A DNA stretch of 64,000 nucleotides from JANJTB01 sp032027125 (GTDB taxonomy: Bacteria > Bacteroidota > Ignavibacteria > Kapaibacteriales > UBA2268), in the NCBI GenBank assembly GCA_032027125.1, contig JAVSMQ010000001.1, positions 1,690,556-1,754,555 of the forward strand, written 5' to 3'. This document shows, one piece after another, positions 8,595-16,298 of this stretch. Under the pieces are notes generated by a model that had not been told where the DNA came from, made no database searches, and worked only from the letters and a program-made list of their open reading frames with translations. Both the position numbers and the translations under genes were made by a program. Each line of letters starts with the position of its first letter. The first letter of the stretch is position 1.

Positions 8595-11237
8595 ATGAAA
8601 GTAAATGCAAAAAAAGCTGAATCAAAAAATGCAGTCTCTAAGCTGCAGAAACCGCATGAAGTAAAACCAAAAGCTATTACAGACTTTCCAATTGTCGGTA
8701 TCGGTGCCTCTGCAGGAGGATTGGAAGCATTAGAACTTTTTTTTGAAAATATGCCTGCGGACTGCGGAATAGCATTTGTCGTAATTCAACACCTCGACCC
8801 CGAACGTGTAGGTATCATGCCTGAACTTCTTCAGAGAATTACAACTATGCCGGTTTATCAGGTAACAGACAAACTAAAGGTTAAGCCTAACTGTATTTTT
8901 GTGATACCGCCAAACAAAAGCATGTCATTGCTGAATGGCTTTCTGCATTTATTTCAGCCGGTTGAATCACGCGGTCTCCGGCTGCCTGTTGATGTTTTCT
9001 TCCGTGCACTTGCCGACGACCGGCATGAAAAAAGTATTGGTATAATTCTCTCTGGAATGGGTTCGGACGGTAGTCTTGGAGTGAAAGCCATAAAGGATAA
9101 CCACGGTATCGTACTTGTACAGGACCCCGAAACCGCTAAATTTAATTCTATGCCGCGTAGTGCCATCGAAACCGTTACTGCAGATGTTGTAGCACCGGTT
9201 GAAGAATTGCCTGCGAAATTAATTGCATTACTGAAATTTGTACCGGTTACTAAAAACGATTCCGACAGTGAGATTAAAAGTAAAAGCAATCTCGAAAAAA
9301 TAATTATCCTTTTACGCGAACAATCAGGGCACGACTTTTCGTTATACAAAAAAAACACATTGTTCAGACGTATCGAAAGACGCAAGGGTATTCACCAAAT
9401 CGAAAAAATTCAGAGTTATGTCCGTTTTTTACAGGAAAATCCTGCCGAGGTTGACATTTTATTCAAAGAACTGCTCATTGGAGTTACAAGTTTTTTTCGC
9501 GACGTTTCATTATGGGATATGCTGAGGGACAAGGTTCTTCCTGAGCTGTTTAACAACCTGCCCGACCGTTATGTTATGCGGGTATGGGTAACCGGCTGCT
9601 CTACAGGAGAAGAGGCTTATTCGCTGGCAATGGTTTTTAAAGAGAGTCTGGATAAAGTTAAAAAGAGCAAAAAAATTTCAATGCAGATATTTGCTACTGA
9701 TATAGACCACGAAGCTATTGAAAAAGCCCGAAAAGGTATTTTTCCAAAAAGTATTTCAGACGATGTTTCATCGGAGAGGTTAAGCAGATTTTTTAATGTT
9801 GAAGGTGAGAGCTATCGTATTAACAGTTCAATTCGCGAAATGGTGGTTTTTGCTCCTCATAATGTAATCAAAGACCCTCCATTTACTAAGCTCGATATAT
9901 TGACTTGCCGCAATATGCTGATATATATGGAGCCTGAATTACAGAAAAAACTTTTTTCACTCTATAATTACAGTCTCAATCCCGGCGGAATAATGGTTCT
10001 GGGTACTGCCGAAACTTTAGGCAGCCATAAGGATGGATTTGAAGAGATTGACAGCAAACTGAAAATTTTCAAACGTTCGGATACATCGGAATCAACTCAG
10101 CTAAATGATTTCCCTAGTTCGTTTTATCATTCCAATAAAATAGTGAATGAGAAGCGTTCCTCACCGAAAGTTATTGAAAATATTCAAACGATTGCCGACC
10201 AGATATTGCTTCAGCGGTTTGCTCCGGCAAGTGTGCTTGTAAACGATAAAGGGGATATTCTATATATTACAGGACGTACCGGAAAATATCTCGAACCGGT
10301 TGCAGGCAAAGCAAACTGGAATATTTATGCTATGGCTCGTGACACTTTAAGGCAGGAACTACCCGGTGCTTTTCGTAAAGCAATCCAAAATATTGACCCG
10401 GTAATACTGCGTAATATTAAAATTGGTGTTAACGGCGGAAGTCAGTATGTGGATGTTACGATTCAGCGTATTGAAAGTCCGGATTCGGTAAAAGGTATGG
10501 TAATGGTCGTATTCACCGATGTACCTGCTGTGATTGAACATGAGGGTGCAAATCCTAAAGCCGGGAAACGAAATTCAACTGCACAGCAAAAAGAATTAGA
10601 GCTGCAGCTGCAAAGATGTTATGAAGATGTGCAGAGCGCCCGTGAAGAGATGCAGACATCACAGGAAGAGCTCCAGTCAACAAATGAAGAACTGCAGTCA
10701 ACTAATGAGGAATTGCAGTCAACCAACGAAGAACTTACCACATCCAAAGAAGAAATGCAGAGTCTGAATGAAGAGCTGCAAACAGTAAATGCCGAACTAC
10801 AGAGCAAACTAAGTGATTTTGTCCGCGCTAATGACGATATGAAAAATTTACTGAACAGTACAGAAATTGCAACGCTTTTCCTTGACAAAGAAATGAATAT
10901 CCGAAGATTTACAGACCACGCTACAAAAATATTTAAACTGCGTACGCCGGATATCGGCAGACCTTTTACCGACATTGTAACTGATTTGATTTATCCGGAC
11001 ATCTCTAACCATGCTAAAAAGGTAATAAGTACTTTAGTATTTATAGAATCTGCAGTTGCAACACTTGACGAGAGATGGTTCAATGTCAGAATTATGCCGT
11101 ACCGCACACTCGACGACAGGATAGACGGGCTCGTTATGACATTTGCCGATATTACAACATCCAAAAAGCTGGAATTAGAACTGCGTGAAGCAAATAATGT
11201 TCTCAAGAAGAATAACCTGTTGAAAAAATCAAAATAA
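8595..11237 (+). CDS. CheB-CheR-PAS fusion (chemotaxis methylesterase/methyltransferase)
   Basis: This 880-aa cytoplasmic protein has three parts. A CheB methylesterase domain spans residues ~33-215, with catalytic Ser39 (GIGASAGG), His66 (VIQHLDPE) and Asp158 (GMGSDGS). A CheR methyltransferase spans ~230-490, with TSFFRD, the SAM site GCSTGEEAYS, and CRNMLIYM. After a region with a PAS-like segment comes a coiled coil with 8-residue repeats (QEELQSTN) near 655-725, and a C-terminal PAS domain. CheB has no receiver domain. Related proteins often continue into a histidine kinase, but this one stops at KKNNLLKKSK. No chemoreceptor or other che gene is in the window, so it may act in a non-flagellar signalling pathway. 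GAGG lies upstream of the ATG. Confidence 0.92.
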   Translation: MKVNAKKAESKNAVSKLQKPHEVKPKAITDFPIVGIGASAGGLEALELFFENMPADCGIAFVVIQHLDPERVGIMPELLQRITTMPVYQVTDKLKVKPNCIFVIPPNKSMSLLNGFLHLFQPVESRGLRLPVDVFFRALADDRHEKSIGIILSGMGSDGSLGVKAIKDNHGIVLVQDPETAKFNSMPRSAIETVTADVVAPVEELPAKLIALLKFVPVTKNDSDSEIKSKSNLEKIIILLREQSGHDFSLYKKNTLFRRIERRKGIHQIEKIQSYVRFLQENPAEVDILFKELLIGVTSFFRDVSLWDMLRDKVLPELFNNLPDRYVMRVWVTGCSTGEEAYSLAMVFKESLDKVKKSKKISMQIFATDIDHEAIEKARKGIFPKSISDDVSSERLSRFFNVEGESYRINSSIREMVVFAPHNVIKDPPFTKLDILTCRNMLIYMEPELQKKLFSLYNYSLNPGGIMVLGTAETLGSHKDGFEEIDSKLKIFKRSDTSESTQLNDFPSSFYHSNKIVNEKRSSPKVIENIQTIADQILLQRFAPASVLVNDKGDILYITGRTGKYLEPVAGKANWNIYAMARDTLRQELPGAFRKAIQNIDPVILRNIKIGVNGGSQYVDVTIQRIESPDSVKGMVMVVFTDVPAVIEHEGANPKAGKRNSTAQQKELELQLQRCYEDVQSAREEMQTSQEELQSTNEELQSTNEELQSTNEELTTSKEEMQSLNEELQTVNAELQSKLSDFVRANDDMKNLLNSTEIATLFLDKEMNIRRFTDHATKIFKLRTPDIGRPFTDIVTDLIYPDISNHAKKVISTLVFIESAVATLDERWFNVRIMPYRTLDDRIDGLVMTFADITTSKKLELELREANNVLKKNNLLKKSK

Positions 11238-11249
11238 GCTGTGTTTATT

Positions 11250-11298
11250 TAGTTTTGAGTTTTGAGTTCTTAGTTTTGAGTTCTTAGTTTTGAGTTTT
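11250..11298. repeat. Short 14-nt tandem repeat
   Basis: About three and a half copies of AGTTTTGAGTTCTT follow the stop of the CheB-CheR gene. No hairpin is formed. Such T-rich slippage repeats may vary in copy number. Confidence 0.6.
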
Positions 11299-11450
11299 TT
11301 AGTATTCAAATGTCAATTTGTGAACTATGCTTATAACTTGCCACTGACGTGGCGTGACCACAAGGGTCTTATGCCGAAGAAGGAGATTACAATATATTTA
11401 TATTGATGTGTCTTTGCAAATTAGTGTGTTTCTATAAAAATATGTTAATT

Positions 11451-11687
11451 ATGACAAAAAAGATTAAACAAATTGACAAAATCAAATCGAATCCAAAAAG
11501 CGTTAAATTTAATGATTTAATTATTTTGCTTGAAGAGTATGGATTTGAATTGAAAAGAGTCAGTGGTAGTCATCACATATACAATAGAGAAGAAATAACA
11601 TTTCCAATACCGGTTCATAACAATCGTGTAAAAGAAATCTATGTAAAAAGAGTTTTAAGTTTAATTGAAAAGTTTGAGGATAAATAA
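11451..11687 (+). CDS. hicA: HicA-family mRNA interferase toxin
   Basis: This protein of about 78 aa has the HicA double-stranded-RNA-binding-like fold signature: FNDLIILLEEYGFELKRVSGSHHIY followed by basic strands. The histidine pair in GSHHIY matches the family's catalytic histidine. HicA toxins cut mRNA and are neutralised by HicB, which is encoded 1 bp downstream. The start at 11451 is chosen because it gives the usual length; earlier in-frame ATGs at 11403 and 11442 add a non-conserved cysteine-rich extension. It is the first cassette of the small-gene island. Confidence 0.85.
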   Translation: MTKKIKQIDKIKSNPKSVKFNDLIILLEEYGFELKRVSGSHHIYNREEITFPIPVHNNRVKEIYVKRVLSLIEKFEDK

Positions 11688-11688
11688 T

Positions 11689-11919
11689 ATGAAATATCCT
11701 GTTATTTTATATCCGGCTGATGAAGGCGGTTTTGTTGCTGAAATAATTTCACTTCCAGGTTGTTTAGCTCAAGGTGAAACTTATCAGGAATGTTTAGACG
11801 AGTTAGAAATTGTAAGTCAATTATGGATTGATGATTATTTAAGTCGTCACGATTCATTGCCAAAATTAAATAATGTTTTAAATAAGTTGCTTGAGTTTAA
11901 CAAATTGGAATTTGCATAA
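11689..11919 (+). CDS. hicB: HicB-family antitoxin
   Basis: This 76-aa protein matches the short HicB core: YPVILYPADEGGFVAEIISLPGC followed by the ~12-residue ECLDELEIVSQLW helix, a degraded RNase-H-like fold. It would bind and neutralise HicA. The order here is toxin first, with a 1-bp gap from hicA, so the pair is co-translated. An in-frame ATG at 11665 inside hicA is not used in this call because the conserved HicB start is MKYPV. Confidence 0.85.
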   Translation: MKYPVILYPADEGGFVAEIISLPGCLAQGETYQECLDELEIVSQLWIDDYLSRHDSLPKLNNVLNKLLEFNKLEFA

Positions 11920-11963
11920 ATTAATTATAAATATTATTAAATACTAACTGCGAAACACTCAGT

Positions 11964-12077
11964 ACATCTGATGGCGGAGTAAACCGTGAAGGATTCGACG
12001 GTACGATATTTGATAATGAATCATGTTTACAACTTTTTTTATATTCTTTCGTTGATAAAAATATTATTTTAATTTAG
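11964..12077 (+). pseudogene. Rhs/YD-repeat core-end fragment 1
   Basis: Translation in frame from 11964 gives TSDGGVNREGFDGTIFDNE, which matches the intact-looking fragment at 14752-14958. After ESCLQ the frame continues into unrelated residues and stops at 12075, 8 bp before the next cassette's ATG. This is a remnant of the end of an Rhs core, fused to a short non-homologous tail. Confidence 0.7.
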
Positions 12078-12085
12078 GATGAAGC

Positions 12086-12265
12086 ATGGAAAAGAATTTT
12101 ATTACTGATGATAATGGAGTCATTCAAAGCGTTATCCTCCCTTATGAATACTTCAAAGAATTTGAATCGGTTTTTGAAGATTTTCTGTTAGGTAAAATTT
12201 TGCACGATGCTGAGAATGAAGAAGATTTATCAATTGAAGAAGCAAAAACTTTACTTGGCATTTGA
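12086..12265 (+). CDS. Small antitoxin of a RelE/ParE-type pair
   Basis: This 59-aa protein contains a DDNGVIQSVILPYEYF segment resembling antitoxins that begin 'xxNGxxxxVIxPxxEY'. A similar motif is in the antitoxin at 15115-15300. An acidic C-terminal tail follows, the part that wraps the toxin in this class. Its stop overlaps the start of the downstream RelE-like gene (TGATG). GGATGAAGC precedes the ATG. It has no obvious DNA-binding domain. Confidence 0.65.
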   Translation: MEKNFITDDNGVIQSVILPYEYFKEFESVFEDFLLGKILHDAENEEDLSIEEAKTLLGI

Positions 12266-12535
12266 TGATGGATATTTCCATAAAAAGAATAGCGGTAAAG
12301 GATATAGAGAAACTGCCAAGCGATGTCAAAGATTCAATTACTGATTTATTATTTAATGAATTGCCAAATTATTCCGGTATAAATCAGATTCCTAAATTTG
12401 AAAAACTTAAAGGTTTTAAAAATATATTACAGAATACGTAGTGGCGATTATCGAATTGGTCTGAAATATGAATTTTCAAAAATAACAGTAATGCGGGTAC
12501 TTCATAGAAAAGAGATTTACAAATATTTTCCATAA
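12265..12535 (+). pseudogene. Frameshifted RelE/ParE-type toxin
   Basis: The first frame reads MMDISIKRIAVKDIEKLPSD to PKFEKLKGFKN and then hits a TAG at 12439. A one-base shift in the A/T run near 12418-12424 restores the rest, YYRIRSGDYRIGLKYEF to HRKEIYKYFP, ending at 12535. Together they give a full-length toxin of about 88 aa. The YRIRxGDYRI motif is diagnostic of RelE/ParE toxins. The single extra base means the toxin is inactivated, or the base is a sequencing error. The antitoxin upstream is intact. Confidence 0.75.
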
Positions 12536-12536
12536 C

Positions 12537-12614
12537 ATTTTTGATAACGAATCAGGTTTACAGATGATAGCAGCACTTTACAAGAATGTATATTCAGTTT
12601 ACATTAATTATTAA
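12537..12614 (+). pseudogene. Rhs core-end fragment 2
   Basis: The frame from 12537 reads IFDNESGLQ, matching IFDNESCLQ of fragment 1 and IFKNESSLQ of the 14752 fragment. It then runs 16 unrelated residues to a stop at 12612. It begins immediately after the RelE-like pseudogene. Confidence 0.6.
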
Positions 12615-12632
12615 ATTTTAAGGTATGAATAT

Positions 12633-12947
12633 ATGAACTCAAATTACGAATTTGAAAACACAGAAAAAATAATACTCAGAGATTATTTAGCTTTGGAACG
12701 TACCAGAATGGCTAACGAAAGAACGCTGTTTGCATATATCAGAACATCGCTTTATTTACTTTTAGCCGGAATTGCACTTTGGCAGTTACAGGGTTTTGAA
12801 AATATTATATGGTTAGGGTTCTTTTTACTTGCCTTAAGTCTGATATTATTAGTAGTCGGTATTTATAAATTTTATAGGTTAAAAAATCAATTAAAAAAAT
12901 ATTATGCTGCGACTGATGTAATAATTGTACAAGAGAATCTAAAATAA
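12633..12947 (+). CDS. DUF202 (YidH-like) small membrane protein
   Basis: This 104-aa protein shows the DUF202 pattern: LALERTRMANERTLFAYIRTSL followed by two transmembrane helices (about residues 38-56 and 62-82) and a basic cytoplasmic tail. The biochemical role of the family is unknown. It is unusual among the toxin-antitoxin cassettes around it; it could be an accessory cargo gene or membrane-located immunity-like factor, but that is speculation. The duplicated cassette boundary sequence begins right at its stop codon. Confidence 0.8.
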   Translation: MNSNYEFENTEKIILRDYLALERTRMANERTLFAYIRTSLYLLLAGIALWQLQGFENIIWLGFFLLALSLILLVVGIYKFYRLKNQLKKYYAATDVIIVQENLK

Positions 12948-13068
12948 TATAGGCACTTTTTGAAAATTAACAATTGAAAATTGACAATGAAAGAACTAAA
13001 TTTAATCTTAATAATTGTCATATTTTTATTCTCAACATCGTGTATTGATGAAGAAGGTAAAAAGATGA
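12944..13068. repeat. Duplicated cassette boundary, copy 1
   Basis: This stretch of about 120 bp is nearly identical to 16315-16435. It covers ATAATATAGGCAC (the end of an Rhs core fragment), a linker with AATTAACAATTGAAAATTG, and the signal peptide region of a lipoprotein. Both DNA copies diverge downstream within the mature proteins. Confidence 0.75.
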
Positions 13069-13394
13069 TGGAGTTTGTAAATAAAATCGTTGAAAATCCT
13101 GATAAAATGGAAGAAATAATTAAATCAAGCGAATTTTATGATGATGAGTTTACTGAAATGATTAAACCTGATTATAAATTAATTGTAGTAAATTCTATTA
13201 AGTCATATAAAAACAATAGTATTCAATATCATTATGAGCCTGATGCTATTGTAAATCAACTTGACCGTTCGCAACTAAAAGGTAAATCTATTTTTATTAG
13301 TTCGGGAAATATCTTATATTCTCCAAATCTACAGTTCTTTTTTCAAAATATAAATAAAAAATGGATTTTAATAGATATTTTATGGGGATATTAG
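12987..13394 (+). CDS. Small lipoprotein, paralogue A of the island
   Basis: This 135-aa protein has a lipoprotein signal ending in FSTSC (Cys19), then an acidic domain. Its pattern of an N-terminal helix (MMEFVNKIVENPDKMEEIIKS), then strands, ending in FFFQNINKKWILIDI, resembles small NTF2-like or immunity-type folds; this is only a visual impression. It is clearly paralogous to 16358-16771 and more distantly to 14303-14755. A TTG two codons upstream could also start it, but the ATG at 12987 is a better signal-peptide start. It is followed by an Rhs end fragment. The function is unknown; an Rhs-tip immunity role is an inference from context. Confidence 0.7.
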   Translation: MKELNLILIIVIFLFSTSCIDEEGKKMMEFVNKIVENPDKMEEIIKSSEFYDDEFTEMIKPDYKLIVVNSIKSYKNNSIQYHYEPDAIVNQLDRSQLKGKSIFISSGNILYSPNLQFFFQNINKKWILIDILWGY

Positions 13395-13401
13395 AAGGTA
13401 T

Positions 13402-13515
13402 TTTAAGCTATTTGGAAAAACAAATGAAATGCCTGGCTTCCGAATTTATTACAATGAAACCGGACGCTTTACTACCTGCGACCTGCTATGGACTTTATTC
13501 ACTGAAAATAATTAA
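13402..13515 (+). pseudogene. Rhs core-terminus fragment 3 (GRFTTCDLLW)
   Basis: In frame from 13402 the translation runs KLFGKTNEMPGF then RIYYNETGRFTTCDLLW, ending at a TAA at 13513. The 'RYYxxxxGRFxxxDPLW' pattern is the conserved junction where Rhs/YD-repeat cores end and variable toxin tips begin. There is no start codon and nothing upstream in frame, so it is a remnant. Confidence 0.8.
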
Positions 13516-13654
13516 TATCAAGGACATACAATATAAATAATGCAGGAGCTTAATACAATCGAATGGGAAGTACTATTCCAATGAGATTATTTCTAAAATA
13601 TTTTGTAATGAAATTCTTCGTAATATAATAAATGTTGAATTGAGGTTAAGTGAA

Positions 13655-13879
13655 ATGAATTTTACTATTAAATATACTAAAATTGATTCAGGTTATATGG
13701 GACAAATTATGGAGTGGCCCGAAGTAGTAACAGAAGGCTTATCAATGGATGATTGCCGGTTAATGCTGAAGGATGCTCTAAATGAGATGATTTTAGCACA
13801 TAAACAAATTGGATTAGAATTACCTCTTAATCAAATTCAATTTGAAAGCCTGTACATGGAACCTGAGTATGTCCGTTAA
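13655..13879 (+). CDS. hicB: HicB-family antitoxin (second pair)
   Basis: This 74-aa protein starts MNFTIKYTKIDSGYMGQIMEWPEVVTEG, the HicB partial RNase-H-like strand pattern, and is followed by a DDCRLMLKDALNEMI helix. The order is antitoxin first, opposite to the pair at 11451-11919, so this is an independently acquired HicBA module. The ATG at 13655 is preferred to the upstream TTG at 13640. Its end overlaps the toxin gene by 11 bp. Confidence 0.85.
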   Translation: MNFTIKYTKIDSGYMGQIMEWPEVVTEGLSMDDCRLMLKDALNEMILAHKQIGLELPLNQIQFESLYMEPEYVR

Positions 13880-14057
13880 AAGACGTGATTTAGTTAATTT
13901 TTTAGAAGAAAATGGTTTTTTTCTTTTACGAGAAGGAGGCAATCATTCAATATATTGTAAAGGTACAAAAATAATTCCTGTTAAGCGGCACAAACAATTT
14001 GATAGAATAACAGCTAACGAAATATGCAAGCAAGCCGGTTTAGAAAAAAGATTCTAA
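13869..14057 (+). CDS. hicA: HicA-family mRNA interferase toxin (second pair)
   Basis: This 62-aa protein has the classic short HicA sequence: VKRRDLVNFLEENGF, then GGNHSIY with the catalytic histidine, then IIPVKRHKQ and a C-terminal NEICKQAGL helix. Its length and motifs match complete HicA toxins, so it looks functional. Translation is probably coupled to hicB through the 11-bp overlap. The ATG at 13869 starts the conserved region. Confidence 0.9.
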   Translation: MSVKRRDLVNFLEENGFFLLREGGNHSIYCKGTKIIPVKRHKQFDRITANEICKQAGLEKRF

Positions 14058-14111
14058 TGATATCTAAATACTGCATTTTTGAAAGGATTACTTAGCGAAT
14101 AATGGAATTAT

Positions 14112-14306
14112 TTGACTACTTTAGAAGGTGAAATGGAGCTTTGTTTGAGTTTAGCAATTCAAAATCCTGATGATTCTTTCAAAATAGATGGAATTACGGA
14201 AATGGTAAACATTCAAAATGTAAACGGAGAAGCAAAGACTTATCAAATCAAGAAGTTTTTGTCTATTGTTGAAAAGTACGGATTAAAGTCAGGATGTATA
14301 AAATGA
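14112..14306 (+). CDS. Orphan small protein in the cassette island
   Basis: The open frame gives at most 64 aa from a TTG at 14112, or 54 aa from the ATG at 14142 (MELCLSLAIQNPDD...). No family is recognised; the C-terminal part YQIKKFLSIVEKYG looks helical. Its stop overlaps the lipoprotein start by ATGA at 14303-14306, which argues that it is translated and linked to that gene. It could be a severed Rhs toxin tip with the lipoprotein as its partner, but this is only inferred from order. Confidence 0.4.
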   Translation: MTTLEGEMELCLSLAIQNPDDSFKIDGITEMVNIQNVNGEAKTYQIKKFLSIVEKYGLKSGCIK

Positions 14307-14755
14307 AATTTAAAACAATCTTTTTGTTATTTCTTCTTTTTAGTAGTTGTGCTATATTTTATTCTGATTATCGCTTGGATAATGATAAGATATCCTTTTT
14401 AACCTCAATTTCTAAAAATCCGAGTATAATTGATATTACAGTAAAAAATTCTAAATTTTACGATTCAACACATTTTGAGTCAAATTTAGATTTAAGTGAA
14501 ATATCTGATACATTAGTTTATTTTTCGGATAGAAAATTAAGGATTTTTATTAATGAGTCAATATTTTTAACTTATCACTATAGTCAAGATGATTTTATAC
14601 TTAGTGAATACCACTATATTGGATTATTGTTTGAAAATTCAGATATAGGAATATTTGCAACCTTTAAATTACATGATAATAAATGGATCATAATTAGACT
14701 TAAAATATTGAACCAATTCCAAATGAAACAGATAATTTTACCAACTAAGAAATGA
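14303..14755 (+). CDS. Small lipoprotein, paralogue B of the island
   Basis: This 150-aa protein has a signal peptide and lipobox LFSSC (Cys near residue 16). Its mature part repeats the pattern of paralogue A: KNPSIIDITVKNSKFYD corresponds to ENPDKMEEIIKSSEFYD, and both end with a KWIIIRL/KWILIDI strand. Sequence identity is low, so divergence is older than that of the 12987/16358 pair. It overlaps the upstream orphan gene by 4 bp, and the Rhs fragment at 14752 overlaps its stop. The function is unknown; a periplasmic immunity or sensing role is possible. Confidence 0.65.
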   Translation: MKFKTIFLLFLLFSSCAIFYSDYRLDNDKISFLTSISKNPSIIDITVKNSKFYDSTHFESNLDLSEISDTLVYFSDRKLRIFINESIFLTYHYSQDDFILSEYHYIGLLFENSDIGIFATFKLHDNKWIIIRLKILNQFQMKQIILPTKK

Positions 14756-14958
14756 TAAATAACCACGATAATATAGGCTCAGTAAGATTGGTAGTACATT
14801 CAGCAGGTGACAGAAAGCAGTTCGATTACAAACCGTACGGTGATACGCTCTGGACATCTGATGGCGGAGTAAACCTCGAGGGCTTTGACGGCACTATTTT
14901 TAAAAATGAATCAAGTTTACAGACGATGGGGGCAAGAATATACGATAACTTCATTTGA
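14752..14958 (+). pseudogene. Rhs core-end fragment 4 (longest)
   Basis: Translation includes DNIGSVRLVVHSAGDRK, then FDYKPYGDTLW, TSDGGVNLEGFDG and GARIYDN. This is the typical 'DHLGSVRLVxD...YDPFG...GYDGxE...GARxYDP' end of an Rhs/YD-repeat core. It is only 68 codons long and ends at a TGA right after the RIYDN motif. An ATG exists at 14752 but it overlaps the lipoprotein stop. It is most likely a displaced remnant rather than a free-standing gene. Confidence 0.8.
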
Positions 14959-15114
14959 TGAATAATATTTATCTAGTCAATTAATTACTTTGTCTAAAAT
15001 GACAAATCAAGACATAAATAATATTACATTTATTTCTATCTCAAAATAAATAAATATATTTAATAATGATTCGTATATGAATTTAATTATTAAATTATTG
15101 ATAGGTAAATTGTT

Positions 15115-15300
15115 ATGATTGCAAATAATTATATTGTAGATTCAAATGGTAATAAGATTAGTGTAATAATACCTTACCTGGAATATCAAAAAATAATAGA
15201 ACAATTAGAAGAAATAGAAGATATTAAAGAATATCTATTATCAAAAAATGAGAAGTCGGAATTAATTCCGTTTGAATCTGCATTTGAAAGTATAAATTAA
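15115..15300 (+). CDS. Antitoxin of a RelE-type pair
   Basis: This 61-aa protein reads NNYIVDSNGNKISVIIPYLEYQKI, the pattern of short Phd/RelB-like antitoxins that pair with RelE toxins. A glutamate-rich C-terminal half follows, expected to bind the toxin. It lies 8 bp before the relE-like gene. The motif resembles that of the antitoxin at 12086, so the two modules are related. Confidence 0.75.
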   Translation: MIANNYIVDSNGNKISVIIPYLEYQKIIEQLEEIEDIKEYLLSKNEKSELIPFESAFESIN

Positions 15301-15308
15301 TCAATAAT

Positions 15309-15563
15309 ATGAAATATTCAATTTTCATTGAGAATTATGCCCTAAAACAATTGAAGCAAATTGATAAAGAGGTGATACCAAAAATTAAAGAGGGTATTTC
15401 AATGTTATCAACAAATCCAAGACCTTTTGGTTATATCAAATTGAAAGGTATCAATGCCTATAGAATCAGAATTGGCGACTACAGAATAATCTACGAGATT
15501 GAAGATAAAATTCTGATAATAAAAGTCGTAGCGATTGCACATCGAAAAGATGTATATAACTAA
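15309..15563 (+). CDS. RelE/ParE-superfamily toxin
   Basis: This 84-aa protein contains LKQLKQIDKEVIPKIKEGI, a GYIKLKG segment, the hallmark YRIRIGDYRIIYEI, and a C-terminal AHRKDVY strand. These are the elements of RelE-type ribosome-dependent mRNA endonucleases, including basic residues in the RIxxGDYR strand. It is full length with no lesions, so it looks active, neutralised by the preceding 61-aa protein. It could alternatively act like ParE on gyrase; RelE is the closer match by motif. Confidence 0.88.
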   Translation: MKYSIFIENYALKQLKQIDKEVIPKIKEGISMLSTNPRPFGYIKLKGINAYRIRIGDYRIIYEIEDKILIIKVVAIAHRKDVYN

Positions 15564-15628
15564 AATTATTGTCGCCATAGAGCGATTTACTGCCCGGGAT
15601 TACTTGTGAGTTGCGTTTTCAAGCGAGG

Positions 15629-15711
15629 GGAGATTTATTCGTCTAACTCAAGGCAGTACGGAAGGAACTATTTCAGATAATATAGGTTCTGTTAGATTGG
15701 TGGTACATTTA
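15629..15711 (+). pseudogene. Rhs core-end fragment 5 (degraded)
   Basis: The DNA aligns with fragment 8 from GGAGATTTATT onward but has substitutions, a TAA and a one-base loss. The frame recovers at 15676 as DNIGSVRLVVHL. It lies between the RelE pair and the ParE pair, like the other fragments between cassettes. Confidence 0.65.
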
Positions 15712-15779
15712 GAAATCCACTTAATAAAATACTTAATATTGATAAGCGTTTTACAAAAATATTCTAAAGAGGTGGTACT

Positions 15780-15956
15780 ATGATTATTAAAGATGATTTA
15801 ATTGAATTAACAGAAAAATTACCTGAAGAAATTGAACTTGATGAAATTATAGATTCCTTATTTCTTCTAAATAAAATTGATACCGGTCTCAGGCAATCTG
15901 AATCAGGTGATGTTTTTTCTTTAAATGAAGTTAAGGAAATTGTTTCGAAATGGTAA
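15780..15956 (+). CDS. Antitoxin of a ParE-type pair
   Basis: This 58-aa acidic protein reads MIIKDDLIELTEKLPEEIEL... and ends VKEIVSKW. It is preceded by a strong ribosome site (AAAGAGGTGG at 15766-15775). Its last 7 bases overlap the ATG of the ParE-like gene, the usual tight arrangement. No classical ribbon-helix-helix motif is obvious; the assignment rests on size, charge and position. Confidence 0.65.
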   Translation: MIIKDDLIELTEKLPEEIELDEIIDSLFLLNKIDTGLRQSESGDVFSLNEVKEIVSKW

Positions 15957-16234
15957 GAGTTGAATTTTCGAAACAATCATTATCTGACTTAAAATCTATA
16001 TTTGATTTTATTTCGAAGGATTCAATTAAATATGCTAAATATCAAATTGATTTGCTTATTCAACAAACAGAGCTAATTTCTGAATTTCCAATGATTGGGC
16101 ACAAAAATCCCGAGAAAAATGATGACACAATTAGAGAAATTGTGAAGGGTAACTACAGAATTATTTACAAAATACTTACCAGCAAAATTAGTATCCTTAC
16201 TTTTCACCATACAAAAAAATATCTCAAATTATAA
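15950..16234 (+). CDS. ParE/RelE-family toxin
   Basis: This 94-aa protein has the ParE pattern: VEFSKQSLSDLKSIFDFI, then FPMIGHKNPE, then IREIVKGNYRIIYKI and a C-terminal ILTFHHTKKY. In the family the central 'P..G' loop and the YRIIY strand are conserved. Its start is embedded in the antitoxin's end (7-bp overlap). It appears complete. Whether it inhibits gyrase or cleaves mRNA cannot be told from sequence. Confidence 0.88.
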   Translation: MVRVEFSKQSLSDLKSIFDFISKDSIKYAKYQIDLLIQQTELISEFPMIGHKNPEKNDDTIREIVKGNYRIIYKILTSKISILTFHHTKKYLKL

Positions 16235-16298
16235 ATTATGCTAAATTCATTCGGAAAAGAAATAGTGCATTATAAAAGCTTTCAGACATCGACGAATT

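Noticed and set aside
11338..11400. Possible further Rhs-type fragment (TWRDHKGLMPKKE in one frame)
   Set aside because: The reading is plausible but shares nothing with the fragments downstream, so there is no basis to call it.
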